Source: Candidatus Sumerlaeota bacterium (lineage in GTDB: Bacteria > Sumerlaeota > Sumerlaeia > SLMS01 > JAHLLQ01). Taken from it: 64,000 bases of DNA. Location: contig JASGMJ010000010.1 of NCBI GenBank assembly GCA_030156535.1, forward strand, positions 82,885 through 146,884. The letters are read 5' to 3'. The notes beneath the pieces are model-generated. The model saw only the letters and a list, made by a program, of their open reading frames with translations. It searched no databases and had not been told where the DNA came from. Each line of letters starts with the position of its first letter. Positions within the stretch are counted from its first letter, which is position 1. Shown here in pieces: positions 1 to 7,869 of this stretch. The translations under genes were made by a program, and so were the position numbers.

Positions 1-578
1 GGGCCGGCGCTGACAATGTGCCAGACGGCGCCGGAGCAGCGCGCCGCGCCTTCTTCGTTTGCGGCGGTGCGGTTCAGGATGTCGCCTGCCATGAACGACT
101 GCGCGTCCACATAGTCATAGCCGTCGTAGCCCGAATTCTCGCCGGAGATCGTTCCGGAATCGGGGTTGTCCGGGGTGGACAGTACCAACGCCCAACCGGT
201 GTTGGCGTTGATGAAGGGATCGCGAAAGGCGCTGCTGATGTAGGCAACCGGTGTGGTGATCCAGATGAAGCGCGAGCTGACGCCGGGTTTGCCGGGATTC
301 CAGACGCTGGGTCCGTTGACGAGTTGCGAGACGCCCGCCACGATGCCATCGCGTGGCGCAAGGGTCGAGTTGGGGGCGCAGAGCGAGGGGTAGCGGTTGT
401 TGTCGATGGCGTAGGCTTCCATGCCCGTTGCCAGCGTCCTGAGGTCGGTCTTGACGCGCGAAACCTTCGAGCGTGTCTGCGCTTCGAGGAAGTTCGGCAC
501 GGCGATGGCCGCCAGAATGGCGATGATCGCCACGACGATCAACAGCTCGATCAGGGTGAAACCTTTCGTTTGCTTCAT
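1..578 (-). CDS. Type II secretion-like pseudopilin, 3' end cut by the window edge
   Basis: The start is the ATG at 578, preceded by GGAGGATC. The protein opens with a short basic leader (MKQTKG), then the prepilin peptidase/N-methylation signature (G|FTLIELLIVVAIIAILAAIA) that forms one hydrophobic helix. A conserved VPNFLEAQTRSKVSR stretch and a helix ending in AYAIDNNRYP follow, as in GspG/PilA-like pseudopilins. The remaining ~130 residues are a variable globular domain rich in Gly, Ser and Asn. About 192 codons lie in the window and the reading frame is still open at base 1. No secretion ATPase, secretin or prepilin peptidase gene lies nearby, so this is an orphan pseudopilin. It is one of three with the same N-terminus in this window; its partner structure and role are unknown. 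Confidence 0.88.
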   Translation of the reverse strand, partial: MKQTKGFTLIELLIVVAIIAILAAIAVPNFLEAQTRSKVSRVKTDLRTLATGMEAYAIDNNRYPSLCAPNSTLAPRDGIVAGVSQLVNGPSVWNPGKPGVSSRFIWITTPVAYISSAFRDPFINANTGWALVLSTPDNPDSGTISGENSGYDGYDYVDAQSFMAGDILNRTAANEEGAARCSGAVWHIVSAG

Positions 579-722
579 GACGCGAGATCCTCCGTCATAG
601 AAAATGGTTGGGGCGGTTATCCGACCACTCCTTTGGCCCGTGCACAAACGGGGGCGACATGGGAGCGTCCCACATCTTCCCGCCGATTCCGGGTGGGTGT
701 TGCACGTCTCAACCTGCAAGAT

Positions 723-749
723 GGGAGCAATCGTGGTGCGATTGCTCCC
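723..749 (-). terminator. Perfect 11-bp hairpin downstream of the sialate esterase gene
   Basis: Arms GGGAGCAATCG and CGATTGCTCCC flank a 5-nt loop. It lies about 85 bp beyond the stop of the minus-strand esterase gene and upstream of the pseudopilin. There is no good T-run on either side, so it may be a Rho-assisted terminator, an mRNA 3' stabiliser or a regulatory hairpin. Nothing else is recognisable in 579-833. Confidence 0.4.
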
Positions 750-833
750 CGATATGCAAGCCGTTTCCTTTGGCAAGTGGCTTGGTCAGGTGAAGAGCTG
801 ACTTTTTGGCAGGTTGGGGGGTGCCCCGGCCCC

Positions 834-2873
834 CTATTTCCGCTTCATGCGGAATGGTGGGGTCGGGAGACCCTCGGCGTTGTACAGATCGCAGGCCGGG
901 TAGTTGCGCCACGCATAGCGCACCAGCTTGGGCGACGGCACATCCTGCGAGGAGACTGCCACCTCGTTGCCCCGGATCATGGCGGTGGCGGGAACAAAGT
1001 GTCCGTCCTCTCCGGCGATCTCGAAGCCCTTCACCCAGACGCCTCCGCTCCGCGAGACCAGTCCACTGCCCACGTGATCGAATGAGACGAGCACGGCATT
1101 GCCCTGCGTGGTTGCCCCCGTTGGCAGCGGACCGGAGTAGATCAGGTCCTCTTCGCCGTAGACCGTCGCCCTTGCAGCGAGAGCCAGCCGGTGTCCCAGT
1201 TCGCGCTTGTTGCGCGGGTGGATGTCCTTCGGGTCCCCAATGTCGGCGGCCACCGCCATCGCCGTGGCGGGCAGCTCCAGAGTCTGCGCCTGGGCCTCCA
1301 TCACTTCCAGCCAGCCGGGCCAATCGACGTCGAATCCCGCGAGCTGCACCAGCAGGAACGGGAAGTCGCCGTGGCCAAAACGCTGGCGCCACTCCCCGAT
1401 CATCACTTCGGAGAGATGGCGGTACTGGTCGGCACGCACGGCGTTCGATTCACCCTGGTACCAGATGGCGCCGCGAAAGCGCATGGGTTCGAGTGGGTGG
1501 ATCATGCCGTTGTAGAGCAGGGCGGGGACATTTTGCTCGCCGACAGTGGGTGCAGCCGGGCGGGCGGGAAGCTCGACGGTGACGTGGTACTTCCACGTGC
1601 CTGCCAGCGGCATGGGCGCGGCGGAGCCGTCGGCGGGGCCGAGGGCCAGTTCGTTCGGCGCGCCGGTGAATCCCGCGGCCAGCGTGCGGTCGAACACGCG
1701 CACGGCCAACACGTTGCGGCCCGCGCGGGCAACACCGGCCGGGAGGACATAGTCGCGCTTGGCGGCCCAGAACCCCGGTGTATCTTCTCCCGTGCGGCCC
1801 ACTTCCACGCCGTTCAGGTAGGTCACGTCGGTGTCGTCGATGGCGCCGAGCGTCAGACGCAGTTCCTGGCCCGCCCAGTCGGCGGGGAGGTCGAACGCAT
1901 GGCGGAACCAGAAGACGCCGTCGATGGCGTCGAGTTCCTTCTGGGTGGCTTCCGGCACCCGGACCGTTTTCCAGGCGGAGTCGTCGAAGTCCGGCGTGGC
2001 CATGCCCTCGGCCAGGCCTGTGTCGCCGGGATCGAGGTAGTATTCCTTGCCGCCGGTTTCGGCGATCCACGCCGCCAGCTTGCGCTCGTAGGCCTCGATG
2101 ACAGCCGGATTGGCGTGGGCTGCGGCGTACTTGGCGTGTTCCTCCACAGTCCACGCGAGCACCGGGTCGTTGGCCATGGCGTCCAGAGGCGTCCAGGCCT
2201 CCATCGACGCGCCCCCCCACGAGCAGTTCACCAATCCGATCGGAACGCCGAGTTCCTGATGGAGCTCCTTGCCGAAGTAGTACGCCGCCGCAGAGAACCA
2301 CGCCACGTTCTCCGGCGTGCAGGGCTTCCACCCCTCGTTTGCGACGAAATCAACGGGTTCAACGGTGCCATTGTGCGGGATGGTGAGCAGGCGGATACGG
2401 GGCCAGTCGGCCCGGGCGATTTCCGCCTCGGCGTCATCGGTCCACTGCAAGTGCCACTCCATGTTGGACTGGCCCGAAGCGAGCCAGACTTCGCCCGCCA
2501 GCACGTCGGTCAGGACGACGGATTCCGATCCATCAATGGCGATTTCGTAGGGGCCACCGGCTGCAAACGGGCCGATGTCAGTCTTCCAGCGTCCGTGTTC
2601 GTCCGCGCGCGCGATCCATATGAACTCACCGCTCTCGATGCGCACAGCCTGACCGGGCCGGTCCATCCCCCAGATCGGCACAGCAACGTCGCGCTGCACC
2701 ACCATGTGACTGCTGAACGGACTTCCCAACCGGAATGCTGCCATTGTTGTGCTCTCCTCCAAAACGGGGTCCTGCCGGTTTCCACACCCCACCGTCCAAG
2801 TGGCCAGAAAGCTCAGCAGCCCCACTGCAAAGAACCACTTTCCTACGGTGTTCCCCAGCGTCTGCCGCTTCAT
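834..2873 (-). CDS. Sialate O-acetylesterase family lipoprotein
   Basis: Predicted to remove O-acetyl groups from sialic acid or other sugars outside the cytoplasm. The start at 2873 is chosen because AAGGAGGGG lies just upstream and it gives a basic start (MKRQ), a hydrophobic segment and a lipobox-like TVGC. SGNH-hydrolase motifs are clear: GQSNMEW with the catalytic Ser near residue 136, a conserved CSWGGASMEAW, WYQGESNA, and a C-terminal DPKDIHPRNK block supplying Asp/His. Between the two halves of the esterase domain lies a beta-galactosidase-type jelly roll (FDDSAWKTVRVP ... WFRHAFDLP), typical of this family. About 679 residues, the normal size. It is monocistronic. The true substrate could be an acetylated plant or microbial polysaccharide rather than sialic acid. 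Confidence 0.9.
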   Translation of the reverse strand: MKRQTLGNTVGKWFFAVGLLSFLATWTVGCGNRQDPVLEESTTMAAFRLGSPFSSHMVVQRDVAVPIWGMDRPGQAVRIESGEFIWIARADEHGRWKTDIGPFAAGGPYEIAIDGSESVVLTDVLAGEVWLASGQSNMEWHLQWTDDAEAEIARADWPRIRLLTIPHNGTVEPVDFVANEGWKPCTPENVAWFSAAAYYFGKELHQELGVPIGLVNCSWGGASMEAWTPLDAMANDPVLAWTVEEHAKYAAAHANPAVIEAYERKLAAWIAETGGKEYYLDPGDTGLAEGMATPDFDDSAWKTVRVPEATQKELDAIDGVFWFRHAFDLPADWAGQELRLTLGAIDDTDVTYLNGVEVGRTGEDTPGFWAAKRDYVLPAGVARAGRNVLAVRVFDRTLAAGFTGAPNELALGPADGSAAPMPLAGTWKYHVTVELPARPAAPTVGEQNVPALLYNGMIHPLEPMRFRGAIWYQGESNAVRADQYRHLSEVMIGEWRQRFGHGDFPFLLVQLAGFDVDWPGWLEVMEAQAQTLELPATAMAVAADIGDPKDIHPRNKRELGHRLALAARATVYGEEDLIYSGPLPTGATTQGNAVLVSFDHVGSGLVSRSGGVWVKGFEIAGEDGHFVPATAMIRGNEVAVSSQDVPSPKLVRYAWRNYPACDLYNAEGLPTPPFRMKRK

Positions 2874-3203
2874 GCGCCCCTCCTTGCATCCCATTTTCAA
2901 CCCAACCATCCTTACCTTTTCCCGTAACGAGGCACGGCGCAAGGGGTGTCAGTGCCCAAGGCCCCCTCGCGGCGCGCGAAAAGGCGGGGCTTGTATGATT
3001 CTCTGGACTAACCAGTGCCGGTGTGCCCGACCGCTGTTCGCAGGCGATCCTGAGGATTCTGTCTATTGAGGAGTCCGCTGGGTCCCTGGCTGCGACAATG
3101 GGGCTGGAGCGGTTCTGATGGCAATGGCGGCCTCAGTCGTCCTTGACTTCGCACACGAATCGGCCTCTACGTGAAAGGTACTTCTCTGGGAAAAGGACGT
3201 TCT
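2874..3203. other. Intergenic region between the esterase and the accessory islet
   Basis: 330 bp between divergent genes. It must hold the promoters of the minus-strand esterase and of the small plus-strand gene. A TTGACT box lies near 3138, but no convincing -10 follows. No ORF with coding character, repeat or RNA gene is seen. Base composition becomes AT-richer towards the right. Confidence 0.4.
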
Positions 3204-3557
3204 ATGAGCTTCCAAGAAAAAGAATATGGCGAGTATACAATCTCGGCGAGACCGGATGACATGGGAAGGCGCTGGCCTCCTGTCGCCACCGTTTGTGTAA
3301 AATCCCCCGATATGGGAGAATCTATTATATCGGTCACTGAAGTCAGTGAGCTAGATGAATCCGATGCTCGAAAACTGCGAGAGGAAGGACGAGACCCCAG
3401 TTGCTTCGTAAAGCTTATCGACCGGGCGGGGGATTTCTCAGCGAATCGGAGCAGGAATGTTCCCCCGGTGATCGTACCTGCCGAGGCTGAGCCCCAGATC
3501 CGAGAGGCAATCCAGGCTTCCGTGGATGCGCGCCTCGCAAGAGATGATAGCTGGTGA
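3204..3557 (+). CDS. Hypothetical small soluble protein
   Basis: Unrecognised protein of 117 residues. The start at 3204 (MSFQEKEYGEY) is preferred over an in-frame ATG at 3171 because GGAAAAGGACG precedes it. There is no signal peptide or membrane segment, and charged residues dominate. The middle reads as beta-strand (ATVCVKSPD, ESIISVTEVSE) and the C-terminal part is helical (AEPQIREAIQASVDARLARD). It lies in AT-richer DNA convergent to the toxin-antitoxin-chaperone module, so it may belong to the same acquired islet. No function is proposed. Confidence 0.6.
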   Translation: MSFQEKEYGEYTISARPDDMGRRWPPVATVCVKSPDMGESIISVTEVSELDESDARKLREEGRDPSCFVKLIDRAGDFSANRSRNVPPVIVPAEAEPQIREAIQASVDARLARDDSW

Positions 3558-3651
3558 TTTGGGCAGGTTCGATTTTTGGCCGACGGCGAGCGTCTGTGTG
3601 CGCGGTCTGCGAGGCGATTCCCTGACCGAAATTGGCATAACGGTCCGGCCC

Positions 3652-4134
3652 CTAAGCCCTCTTTGCTCGCTTCTTCGGGGCCGATGCTGGAGGGGGTGCG
3701 GCGGCCACGCTGTCAGGAGGGAGCAACTCCATGGAATTAGCTAGGACATCCTTCATGTACACGGCAGGCAGAAGTGCCCGTCCACGAATGAAGTTCGCGG
3801 TTAGACTACTGATCTCGGATCGCAGAATCCCATAGAGAATCGATGCCCCATTCAGGGCGGCCACCCCAGCTATCTTTTCTTTGGTAGCATCTCCGGTCAC
3901 ATCGAAAAGGCCCATAATCTCAGCCTGAATACGATAGTCGTCCTTGTCCTTCGGCTCCAACAGGACGGTCATGAAGATAGCTCTATTATTGGGGTTCTCG
4001 GGGTTGTATCGTTGCTCAATGCTGATGGTCGGAACCGGGAGAAGAGCACTTTCTGCCTGCTTGCGGGGGGCGCAGCCGCCCTCTACTACGAATTTTCGGA
4101 GGAAGTAACTCACAAGCTCGACTCTCGGTTCCAT
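3652..4134 (-). CDS. SecB-like chaperone of a toxin-antitoxin-chaperone module
   Basis: A 160-residue protein with the SecB fold pattern: an N-terminal strand region, then NGASILYGILRSEISSLTAN and a long C-terminal helix ending in LPPDSVAAAPPPASAPKKRAKRA. Solitary SecB-like proteins of this kind act in TAC modules, where they bind and stabilise an aggregation-prone antitoxin (as with Rv1957 in M. tuberculosis HigBA). The gene starts 28 bp after the antitoxin stop with an AGAGG site upstream of ATG 4134, so it is the third gene of the operon. The basic Ala/Pro-rich tail is unusual. A housekeeping SecB role is less likely given the neighbours. Confidence 0.8.
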   Translation of the reverse strand: MEPRVELVSYFLRKFVVEGGCAPRKQAESALLPVPTISIEQRYNPENPNNRAIFMTVLLEPKDKDDYRIQAEIMGLFDVTGDATKEKIAGVAALNGASILYGILRSEISSLTANFIRGRALLPAVYMKDVLANSMELLPPDSVAAAPPPASAPKKRAKRA

Positions 4135-4162
4135 CTCAGTGCCTCTTGTTGGTACAGCAGTG

Positions 4163-4822
4163 TTAGGCTGCCAAAGGGACGGCGTTCATAGCTACTCCAG
4201 GGGTCATCGGTTGTTCCGCCCACTTCTTGCTGCGCACGGCAAGCGCAGCCCCAGGAGCGGGCTGTTCCCTCTTCAAGGCTTTGGATGGAGCGCACCATTT
4301 CTGAGCCATTGCCTTCTGGCGCTTCTCGCTGAGAAGTTGTTGTGCCTTTGCAATGACCTCTGTTTGCTTTTTTTTCGACATCACCTTCTCTCCTGCTCGG
4401 CCGGACTTGAGAAGCTGCAGGAGATTTCGTGGATCCTGAATCAGACGCAGCAGAGTGTCATGGGCCTTGTCCTGCAAAGACCCGTTCTCGTATCGGCTGA
4501 TGGTTATCGGCCCGAAGCCCAGAATAGCTGCCAATTCCTTCTGGGTGATTCCGTAGAGCTCGCGAATCGCGCGAATCTCCTCCGAGTGCAGGAGACCATG
4601 CTTCTCCCGATACTTCCGAAAAACCTGAACCAAGGGGTCAGTCTTGATCTTGAAGCTGTCAAACTCGCTCTTGCAATGCGAGCAAACGACAAACTCTTCC
4701 GTCACATGGTACGACTCGCCGCGAAACTTGATCGTCGTTGGTCTGATAACGACGTCAAACTCTCCGGAGTGATCGCAATTTGAGCAATATTCCCTAAGCT
4801 TGCGAACGCAGTTCGGCTTCAT
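4163..4822 (-). CDS. mqsA: MqsA-like antitoxin with zinc finger, HTH and C-terminal extension
   Basis: 219 residues. The N-terminal YgiT/MqsA-type zinc-binding domain shows two CxxC pairs (C13/C16 and C47/C50). A central XRE-type helix-turn-helix follows (about residues 85-115, YGITQKELAAILGFGPITIS), which would bind operator DNA and autorepress. Residues ~145-219 form a Lys/Gln/Ala-rich tail beyond normal MqsA length, ending in KKWAEQPMTPGVAMNAVPLAA minus its last residues of known family. In TAC antitoxins such a tail is the chaperone-addiction (ChAD) segment recognised by the SecB-like partner, which is encoded immediately downstream. The start ATG overlaps the toxin stop (ATGA), so the two are translationally coupled. 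The toxin-first order is typical of mqsRA. Confidence 0.85.
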   Translation of the reverse strand: MKPNCVRKLREYCSNCDHSGEFDVVIRPTTIKFRGESYHVTEEFVVCSHCKSEFDSFKIKTDPLVQVFRKYREKHGLLHSEEIRAIRELYGITQKELAAILGFGPITISRYENGSLQDKAHDTLLRLIQDPRNLLQLLKSGRAGEKVMSKKKQTEVIAKAQQLLSEKRQKAMAQKWCAPSKALKREQPAPGAALAVRSKKWAEQPMTPGVAMNAVPLAA

Positions 4823-5190
4823 TCCTTGGCTCCGGTGTGAAAGGGAAAGGTTAGCTCCCAGTCTGCCTCATGAAAGGAGATGCAGAAGAAAGCGGGATGC
4901 TTCTTAGGTCGCCGGTCGCGAATCTTGATGTAGACCAAAGTGTCCGAAAGCTCTATTCCGAAGATCCAAATGTCTCCGGGCCTCTTCTTATCGTCTGGTT
5001 CCGGACCTGCAGCGTACTCCTCTACCTGCAGTTCGCCAAGCAGAAGGAGGATATCCTCTTTCGTGAGGAGATGCCGCAGCCGGAACTCAAGGTTTTTATC
5101 TCTATCAGCGGCAAAGTGAACACGTTCTTCGGCCAGCGCCCTCCGTAGCGCGACAAGGAAGTCTTCCACCGACGCTCGTGATGCGGCCAA
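4819..5190 (-). CDS. mqsR: MqsR-like toxin (probable mRNA interferase)
   Basis: 123 residues. The core pattern is that of TAC-type MqsR toxins: YAAGPEPDDKKRPGDIWIFG, then LVYIKIRD and a C-terminal FFCISFHEADWELTFPF strand-helix block. MqsR family members fold like RelE and cleave mRNA. The reading frame has no ATG: the first plausible start is TTG at 5190, after GAGAGGG, with a GTG alternative at 5169. A weak start would keep toxin output low. The gene leads the operon and its stop overlaps the antitoxin start by four bases. Family assignment is from the conserved blocks; catalytic activity is inferred. Confidence 0.8.
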   Translation of the reverse strand: MAASRASVEDFLVALRRALAEERVHFAADRDKNLEFRLRHLLTKEDILLLLGELQVEEYAAGPEPDDKKRPGDIWIFGIELSDTLVYIKIRDRRPKKHPAFFCISFHEADWELTFPFHTGAKE

Positions 5191-5198
5191 GTGACTGC

Positions 5199-5278
5199 CC
5201 TCTCATGATCAGAGGCTACCGTGCGCGCGCAGTTCTTGGTACCGCTCCCGTCACCTTGCTGCGCTTATCATATGGTAA
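5199..5278 (-). promoter_or_regulatory. Control region of the TAC operon: palindrome and RBS hairpin
   Basis: The near-perfect 18-bp palindrome gcttatcatatggtaagc lies at 5261-5278, about 70-90 bp upstream of the toxin start. It is a candidate operator for the HTH antitoxin. A shorter inverted repeat (CCTCT ... AGAGG, 5199-5215) overlaps the presumed Shine-Dalgarno sequence of the toxin and could mask it. The -10/-35 boxes are not obvious. Confidence 0.4.
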
Positions 5279-5541
5279 GCCGAGGCCGGCGAGTCAACCC
5301 CAACAGGCAGTTTTCTCGCGACACAATCAAACCCGCTTTATCCCGCCCGCATCCAAGGCGCAAGAGTCACTGTGCGGCAGGGATGGGAGAAAGCTAAGCG
5401 GAAACCGTCCGCGAGACACGCCACCCACCTTTAGCTCGATATGCACATATTGAACGTGGTCACAGGTCGAGGTGTATGGGAGGGCGAATGCGTGCCAGAA
5501 TTTCCGTCGGAACTCGTGGCCAACTCTCTTAGGATGAATGG
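5279..5541. other. Gene-free stretch between the TAC operon and tRNA-Arg
   Basis: Together with the control region above this makes a ~350-bp gap. No credible ORF, integrase gene or direct repeat of the tRNA 3' end was found, so an attachment site is not demonstrated. It should contain the promoter for the leftward TAC operon. Confidence 0.35.
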
Positions 5542-5616
5542 CGCGCCCGGAGGGATTTGAACCCCCGACACCTGGAACCGGAATCCAGTGCTCTATCCGG
5601 GCTGAGCTACGGGCGC
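5542..5616 (-). tRNA. tRNA-Arg (anticodon CCG)
   Basis: Folds as a complete cloverleaf on the minus strand. The acceptor is GCGCCCG/CGGGCGC, the D-arm contains TAGCTCAG, and the anticodon stem CTGGA/TCCAG carries loop TTCCGGT (anticodon CCG, reading CGG). The T-arm has loop TTCAAAT with one G-T pair. The discriminator is G and CCA is not encoded. CGG is a common Arg codon in GC-rich genomes. Its position next to the AT-richer TAC islet is a classic setting for integration. Confidence 0.95.
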
Positions 5617-5712
5617 GCAAAGCACGAGGGGAAGGCCGAGGAGGCCATCCGCCGGAAGGGAGCTAGGGCTAGGCCGCCCCCCCGCTCAGGTCAACGCCAA
5701 TCGCGCCGTCCG

Positions 5713-7146
5713 TCACGAACGGGGCGCCTCGCCATCGAGGCGGATCAGGCTGACGGACTCCGACGCGCCGAGCACGGTGTATGGCATTGCGCGCGAGTCG
5801 AGGCGCTTGAGCAGTTTCGTCTTGATGAGGTAGAGTGACCCGAAGCGCTCGGCCGGGTCCAGCGTCTCAAGGTCCTCGACGTGATCGAGTCCGGGATCGT
5901 GCACCGTTCGGTTCAGGTAGAACGAAATGCCGTGATACGGCCCCGTCATCAGCCAGAAGACTTTGCGTCCCTCGTCGTCCTTGCCGAACGCCGGCGCGAG
6001 CGCCCGCGCGTCATCGCGGAAGACTTTCCCGCTGCCGATGGTGTCCGGCGTTGCCCGCGCGAAGAGCAGAACGCCCAGCCAGGCGCACAGCGTGGCCGCG
6101 ACAAGGCGCCGGCGCGGTGCGGCGCCCGTCACGAAGCGCTCGACGCTTCGGCCCAGCAGCTTGCCCAGGAGCAACGACAGCGGCAGAAACAGCGGCAGCA
6201 TGTACAGCGGCATCCGTGACTTTGCGAAGACGAAGATCGCCAGCGGCACCAGCAGCCAAATGAGGCAGAAGACCAGCCAGAGGGGGAGCGGTCCGGCCGT
6301 TCTCGCACGCCGGGCGGCAAGAAAGGACTTCACGCGCAGGAAGGCGTCCTTCCACAGGAACACCCACGGAAACGGGCCGAGCAGCAGAATCGCTGCGTAC
6401 TCCAGCGGCGAGTTGTTCCGCTCGTGTTCCGTCGTCAGTATGCGGTTTACCACTTCGCCCTTCACGAAGTACTCCAGCAGCGAAGCATCCCGCGCGATCA
6501 TCCATAGAAACCACCAGAGCCCCGCGCCCACCATCAGCGGTACGCCCAGCCAGGTACGCAACGGCGCCGGGCGTTCCCCACGCCGAAGAAATATCGCGGC
6601 CACGGGAATCAGGTGGAGCCATGCCGGCGGACCCTTGGCCATGAAGGCGACCCCGAAGCTCAGCCAGAAGGCCAGCAAACACCATTGGCACCGGCTCTTC
6701 CAGTAGGTCCACAACGCCGCCATGCCCGCAGCCACAAGGAACGTGAGGAACGGGTCCGTCGTCAGGACGAAGGAGGCGATGGAGGAGAACCCGCTCGTCG
6801 CGAAGACAATGCTGGCACCAAGGGCCTCGTACCTGCCGAAGCCCATGCCCGTTGCGATCAGAAAAACGCAGGCGGTCGTTCCCGCGAAGAGAAAAGCCAG
6901 CGGCAGACGGGCTCCCCAGGCGTTGACGCCAAAAACCTTCATCCCGCCCGCAATCGCCCAGTACGCCAGCGGCGGCTTCGTCAGGTGCCGGTGCCCGTGA
7001 AGCTGCGGCACCATCCACTCGCCGGTTTCGATCATCTCGCGCGCCGTCTCGCCATAGCGCGACTCGCTGCTTTCGCGTAACGAACGTCCTCCCCAGAACG
7101 CGAAGGAGAAGAGCAGCAGAACGGCGATCAGAACGGAACGGCGCAT
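5713..7146 (-). CDS. ArnT-like GT39/GT83 membrane glycosyltransferase
   Basis: 477 residues with about ten transmembrane helices. After TM1 the periplasmic loop reads RESSESRYGETAREMIETGE and then MVPQLHGHRHLTKPPLAYW. This is the acidic catalytic motif and lipid-phosphate-sugar contact region of PMT_2/ArnT-type transferases, which move a sugar from polyprenyl phosphate onto lipid A, protein or other acceptors outside the inner membrane. It is the last gene of a three-gene operon, 3 bp after the VTT-domain gene. The first gene makes a polyprenyl-phosphate sugar, so a substrate chain within the operon is likely. The acceptor and the sugar are not deducible from sequence. Confidence 0.88.
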   Translation of the reverse strand: MRRSVLIAVLLLFSFAFWGGRSLRESSESRYGETAREMIETGEWMVPQLHGHRHLTKPPLAYWAIAGGMKVFGVNAWGARLPLAFLFAGTTACVFLIATGMGFGRYEALGASIVFATSGFSSIASFVLTTDPFLTFLVAAGMAALWTYWKSRCQWCLLAFWLSFGVAFMAKGPPAWLHLIPVAAIFLRRGERPAPLRTWLGVPLMVGAGLWWFLWMIARDASLLEYFVKGEVVNRILTTEHERNNSPLEYAAILLLGPFPWVFLWKDAFLRVKSFLAARRARTAGPLPLWLVFCLIWLLVPLAIFVFAKSRMPLYMLPLFLPLSLLLGKLLGRSVERFVTGAAPRRRLVAATLCAWLGVLLFARATPDTIGSGKVFRDDARALAPAFGKDDEGRKVFWLMTGPYHGISFYLNRTVHDPGLDHVEDLETLDPAERFGSLYLIKTKLLKRLDSRAMPYTVLGASESVSLIRLDGEAPRS

Positions 7147-7149
7147 GGA

Positions 7150-7869
7150 TTACTCGGTCACTTTCCGCTGACGGGACAGGCGCGGCCAGAGCCGGAGAAT
7201 CAGCAGTGGCTGTGCGAGAAGGAACACGATCGCTGCAACGAGGAGCTGGCCGTGGTTTTTGCCTGCGGCCCCGCTGCCAAAGAGGACGAACGAAATCGTG
7301 AGCGGAAGAAAGCCGATTGCCGACGCAGCAAGGAACGCTGCAATGGGGGTCCTCATGGCTCCGAAGATCAGGTTCATCAGCGTCCCGTTCATGAACGGAA
7401 TCAGGCGCGCGAACAACACCCACCAGAAGGCGTCGCGCCGCACGCGCCCCTTCCACTTGTTATAGACGCCCTCCAGGCGCCGCTTCACCACGCCGCTCAG
7501 GACCGATCTCCCAATCTCGTAATTCATCAACGAACCGAGCAGCGCCCCGAGGTACGCCAGCACCGAGCCCTCCAGTGCGCCGAACAGCGTACCGGCCACG
7601 ACGGCGAGCCATGTGCGCGGAAACCCCAGCCCCACGAGCACCGCTCCGCCCGCCACGACCAGGAAAAATCTATACGGCGACCCGGAAAAACCTTCCTCGC
7701 TGCGCAGGTGTGCGCGCAGCCAGGGCACGTCGAAAAGGTGCTCGCGAACGACCGGCAGATGCAGCACGAAGGCCGCTCCGGCGAAGAAGGCGGAGAGCAT
7801 TGCAACGCGCAGAAGGTCGTGGGCGAGACGCGGCTTCGCAACCACCCCGGACGGCGGTTCGAGACTCAT
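7150..7869 (-). CDS. VTT/TMEM64 (DedA-superfamily) membrane protein
   Basis: 239 residues. The start at 7869 overlaps the stop of the upstream GT2 as ATGA; an upstream in-frame ATG lies inside the GT2 gene and is rejected. It has a basic cytoplasmic N-terminus, about five or six hydrophobic segments and the family hallmarks: GFPRTWLAVVAGTLFGALEG followed by MNYEIGRSVL, and later FARLIPFMNGTLMNLIFGA. VTT proteins move or scramble lipids, and some DedA members recycle undecaprenyl phosphate. Being wedged between a polyprenyl-phosphate glycosyltransferase and an ArnT-like transferase suggests handling of the lipid carrier or lipid-linked sugar. That link is inference. Confidence 0.85.
   Translation of the reverse strand: MSLEPPSGVVAKPRLAHDLLRVAMLSAFFAGAAFVLHLPVVREHLFDVPWLRAHLRSEEGFSGSPYRFFLVVAGGAVLVGLGFPRTWLAVVAGTLFGALEGSVLAYLGALLGSLMNYEIGRSVLSGVVKRRLEGVYNKWKGRVRRDAFWWVLFARLIPFMNGTLMNLIFGAMRTPIAAFLAASAIGFLPLTISFVLFGSGAAGKNHGQLLVAAIVFLLAQPLLILRLWPRLSRQRKVTE

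Noticed and set aside
1191..2927. Long open frame antisense to the sialate esterase
   Set aside because: The opposite strand encodes a clear SGNH esterase; the plus frame has no domain pattern, no ribosome site and the Arg/His/Gly-rich composition typical of GC-rich shadows.
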